Source of the DNA: an uncultured delta proteobacterium
Lineage (GTDB): Bacteria > Myxococcota_A > UBA9160 > JAFDET01
NCBI GenBank assembly: GCA_947259215.1
Contig: CAMYLJ010000005.1
Coordinates: 71,482-135,481, forward strand
Length of the DNA stretch: 64,000 nucleotides
Reading direction: 5' to 3'
The notes under the pieces are model-generated. The model had not been told where the DNA came from, did not search any database, and saw only the letters and a list, made by a program, of their open reading frames with translations. Every line of letters begins with the position of its first letter. Position 1 is the stretch's first letter. This document shows positions 62,724 through 64,000 of this stretch, piece by piece. A program made the translations under genes and the position numbers.

Positions 62724-64000
62724 ATGTCCGGCTCCGCCTACGATCGCCTGACCGCCCTCGACTACTCGTTCCTGGCTCTCGAGCGCGAGAACGCCTACAT
62801 GCACGTGGCCTCGACCCAGGTGTACGACGCCGGCCCGTTGCGCCTGGAGGACGGAGGCATCGACTTCCAGGCCTTCCGCAAGCTCAGCGCGAGCGCGCTG
62901 CACCAGATTCCGCGCTACCGCCAGAAGCTGGCCTACATCCCGATCGAGAATCACCCGGTGTGGGTGGACGATCCCAACTTCAACCTCGACTACCACCTGC
63001 GGCACACGTCGCTTCCGCGCCCCGGCTCCGAGGAGCAGCTGAAGCGCCTGTCGGCGCGCATCATGCAGCAGCACCTGGACCGGGGGCGCCCCCTGTGGGA
63101 GATGTGGCTGGTGGAGGGGCTCGAGGACGATCGCTTCGCGGTGATCTCCAAGGTGCACCACTGCATGATCGACGGGGTCTCGGGCGTGGACCTGATGAAG
63201 ATCCTGATGAGCCCGTCGCCGGATCAGCGGATCGCGCCCGAGCCGGAGTACGTGCCGCGACCGGCGCCGTCGGGCTTGCGCCTGCTGGGCGACGAGATCT
63301 GGCGACGCGCCAGCCTGCCGCTGCAGCTCTTCCGCAACGTGGCCGGCGTCTGGCAGGCCGCGCGCGAGGACCGACGGGAGATGACGGTGCGAGCCCGGGC
63401 GTTCGCCGAGGCCCTGGGCTCCACCTTCCGCCGCGCGTCGGGAACGCCGCTGAACCAACCGATCGGCCCGCACCGGCGTTTCGACTGGCACGTGATGGAC
63501 CTGGCGGCCGTGAAGGAGGTGCGCCGCGCCCTGGGCGGCTCGCTCAACGACGTCGTGCTGACGACGGTGACCGGCGCCGTGCGCCGCTTCTTCGAGCGGC
63601 GGGGCGTGGACGTCCGCGAGATGGACTTCCGGATCATGGCGCCGGTGAGCGTGCGCGACGAGTCGGAGGAAGGCGCGCTGGGCAACCGCGTCTCCGCCTG
63701 GATGGTGCCGCTGCCCCTGAAGGAGCGGGACCGCCGGAAGCAGCTGCGCGCCATCTCGCGGGAGACGAAGGAGCTGAAGGAGTCGAAGCAGGCGGTGGGG
63801 GCCGAGCTTCTGGCCCAGGCGGCCGAGTTCGGCTCCTCCACCCTGCTGGCCCTCGGCGCGCGCAACGCGACGCGCCTGCTGCCCTTCAACATGGTGGTGA
63901 CGAACGTCCCCGGCCCCCAGATCCCGCTCTACACCCTGGGCGCGCGCATGCTCGAGGTCTTCCCGCACGTGCCCCTGCTGGACAACCTGGGCCTCGGGAT
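62724..64000 (+). CDS. Wax ester synthase/diacylglycerol acyltransferase (WS/DGAT), 3' end outside window
   Basis: The first 425 residues carry the WS/DGAT fold. The catalytic motif HHCMIDG is at 145-151 (HHxxxDG). LTALDYSFLALERENAYMHV is a typical start. SLNDVVLTTVTGAVRRFFE and MVVTNVPGPQIPLYTLGARM are later family blocks. It esterifies fatty acyl-CoA with fatty alcohols or diacylglycerol, making neutral lipid stores. The window ends before the stop codon. It fits the many acyl-CoA genes in the window. Confidence 0.93.
   Translation, partial: MSGSAYDRLTALDYSFLALERENAYMHVASTQVYDAGPLRLEDGGIDFQAFRKLSASALHQIPRYRQKLAYIPIENHPVWVDDPNFNLDYHLRHTSLPRPGSEEQLKRLSARIMQQHLDRGRPLWEMWLVEGLEDDRFAVISKVHHCMIDGVSGVDLMKILMSPSPDQRIAPEPEYVPRPAPSGLRLLGDEIWRRASLPLQLFRNVAGVWQAAREDRREMTVRARAFAEALGSTFRRASGTPLNQPIGPHRRFDWHVMDLAAVKEVRRALGGSLNDVVLTTVTGAVRRFFERRGVDVREMDFRIMAPVSVRDESEEGALGNRVSAWMVPLPLKERDRRKQLRAISRETKELKESKQAVGAELLAQAAEFGSSTLLALGARNATRLLPFNMVVTNVPGPQIPLYTLGARMLEVFPHVPLLDNLGLG

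Overview
The window is very G+C rich (by eye close to 70%) and densely packed, with many GTG starts and many 1-8 base overlaps between neighbours. Gene content: several fatty acyl-CoA dehydrogenases, enoyl-CoA hydratase, many short-chain dehydrogenases, hot-dog thioesterases, a wax ester synthase/diacylglycerol acyltransferase, two luciferase-like monooxygenases, four glutathione S-transferases, cobalamin-dependent MetH and selenoproteins. This suits an uncultivated lipid-metabolising, aerobic deltaproteobacterium-like lineage (Myxococcota, Binatota or similar). The taxon cannot be fixed from the sequence alone. No rRNA, tRNA, CRISPR array, prophage or insertion sequence was seen.

Layout. 1-4.3 kb: small genes (truncated NTF2-like, secreted protein, flavodoxin, thioesterase, DUF99, AEC transporter, DoxX). 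4.3-11.1 kb: a thiol/selenium block with a Xi-type GST, a selenocysteine peroxiredoxin-like protein, a selenocysteine SelD, a carotenoid oxygenase, glutathione reductase and an aldehyde dehydrogenase. 11.2-15.4 kb: YqgE, a lipoprotein, a methyltransferase, a tandem hot-dog thioesterase and a zinc alcohol dehydrogenase. 15.4-18.9 kb: a self-contained unit (promoter, luciferase-like monooxygenase, amidohydrolase, phosphotriesterase-like enzyme, terminator). 19-25.8 kb: MATE exporter, HemF, a paired acyl-CoA dehydrogenase, phosphatase, SDR and carboxymuconolactone decarboxylase-like gene. 26-29.4 kb: a decayed surface protein gene, a shortened beta-propeller with a MoaD-like partner, a Na/Pi transporter and a tandem repeat. 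29.4-34.7 kb: MetH operon. 34.8-40.1 kb: TetR, SDR and phosphotransferase genes, a 71-bp palindrome, SDR, BolA, and a glutaredoxin/IscA-like/rhodanese fusion with a GST. 40.2-43.2 kb: GST, thioredoxin fusion and UGSC selenoprotein operon. 43.2-50.1 kb: SMUG1-type glycosylase, lipid genes and an MBOAT/SGNH acylation pair. 50.4-64 kb: a sigma-54 promoter with a small exported protein, LCAD-like dehydrogenase, FHA-GGDEF, a betaine-type ABC importer, ApaG, a glycosyltransferase-like TPR protein facing a sulfatase-like lipoprotein, a second luciferase-like enzyme and the 5' part of the WS/DGAT gene.

The most distinctive themes are these. (1) Three genes are readable only if an in-frame TGA is decoded as selenocysteine. 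Each has a hairpin about 20-30 nt after the TGA, and one of the three is SelD itself. (2) A compact operon joins a GST, a thioredoxin-fused protein of unknown function and a UGSC-motif selenoprotein. (3) A recurring TANNNT hexamer lies exactly 6-9 nt before nine start codons, which suggests many leaderless transcripts. (4) Palindromic elements sharing a core supply stop codons and C-terminal residues to genes.
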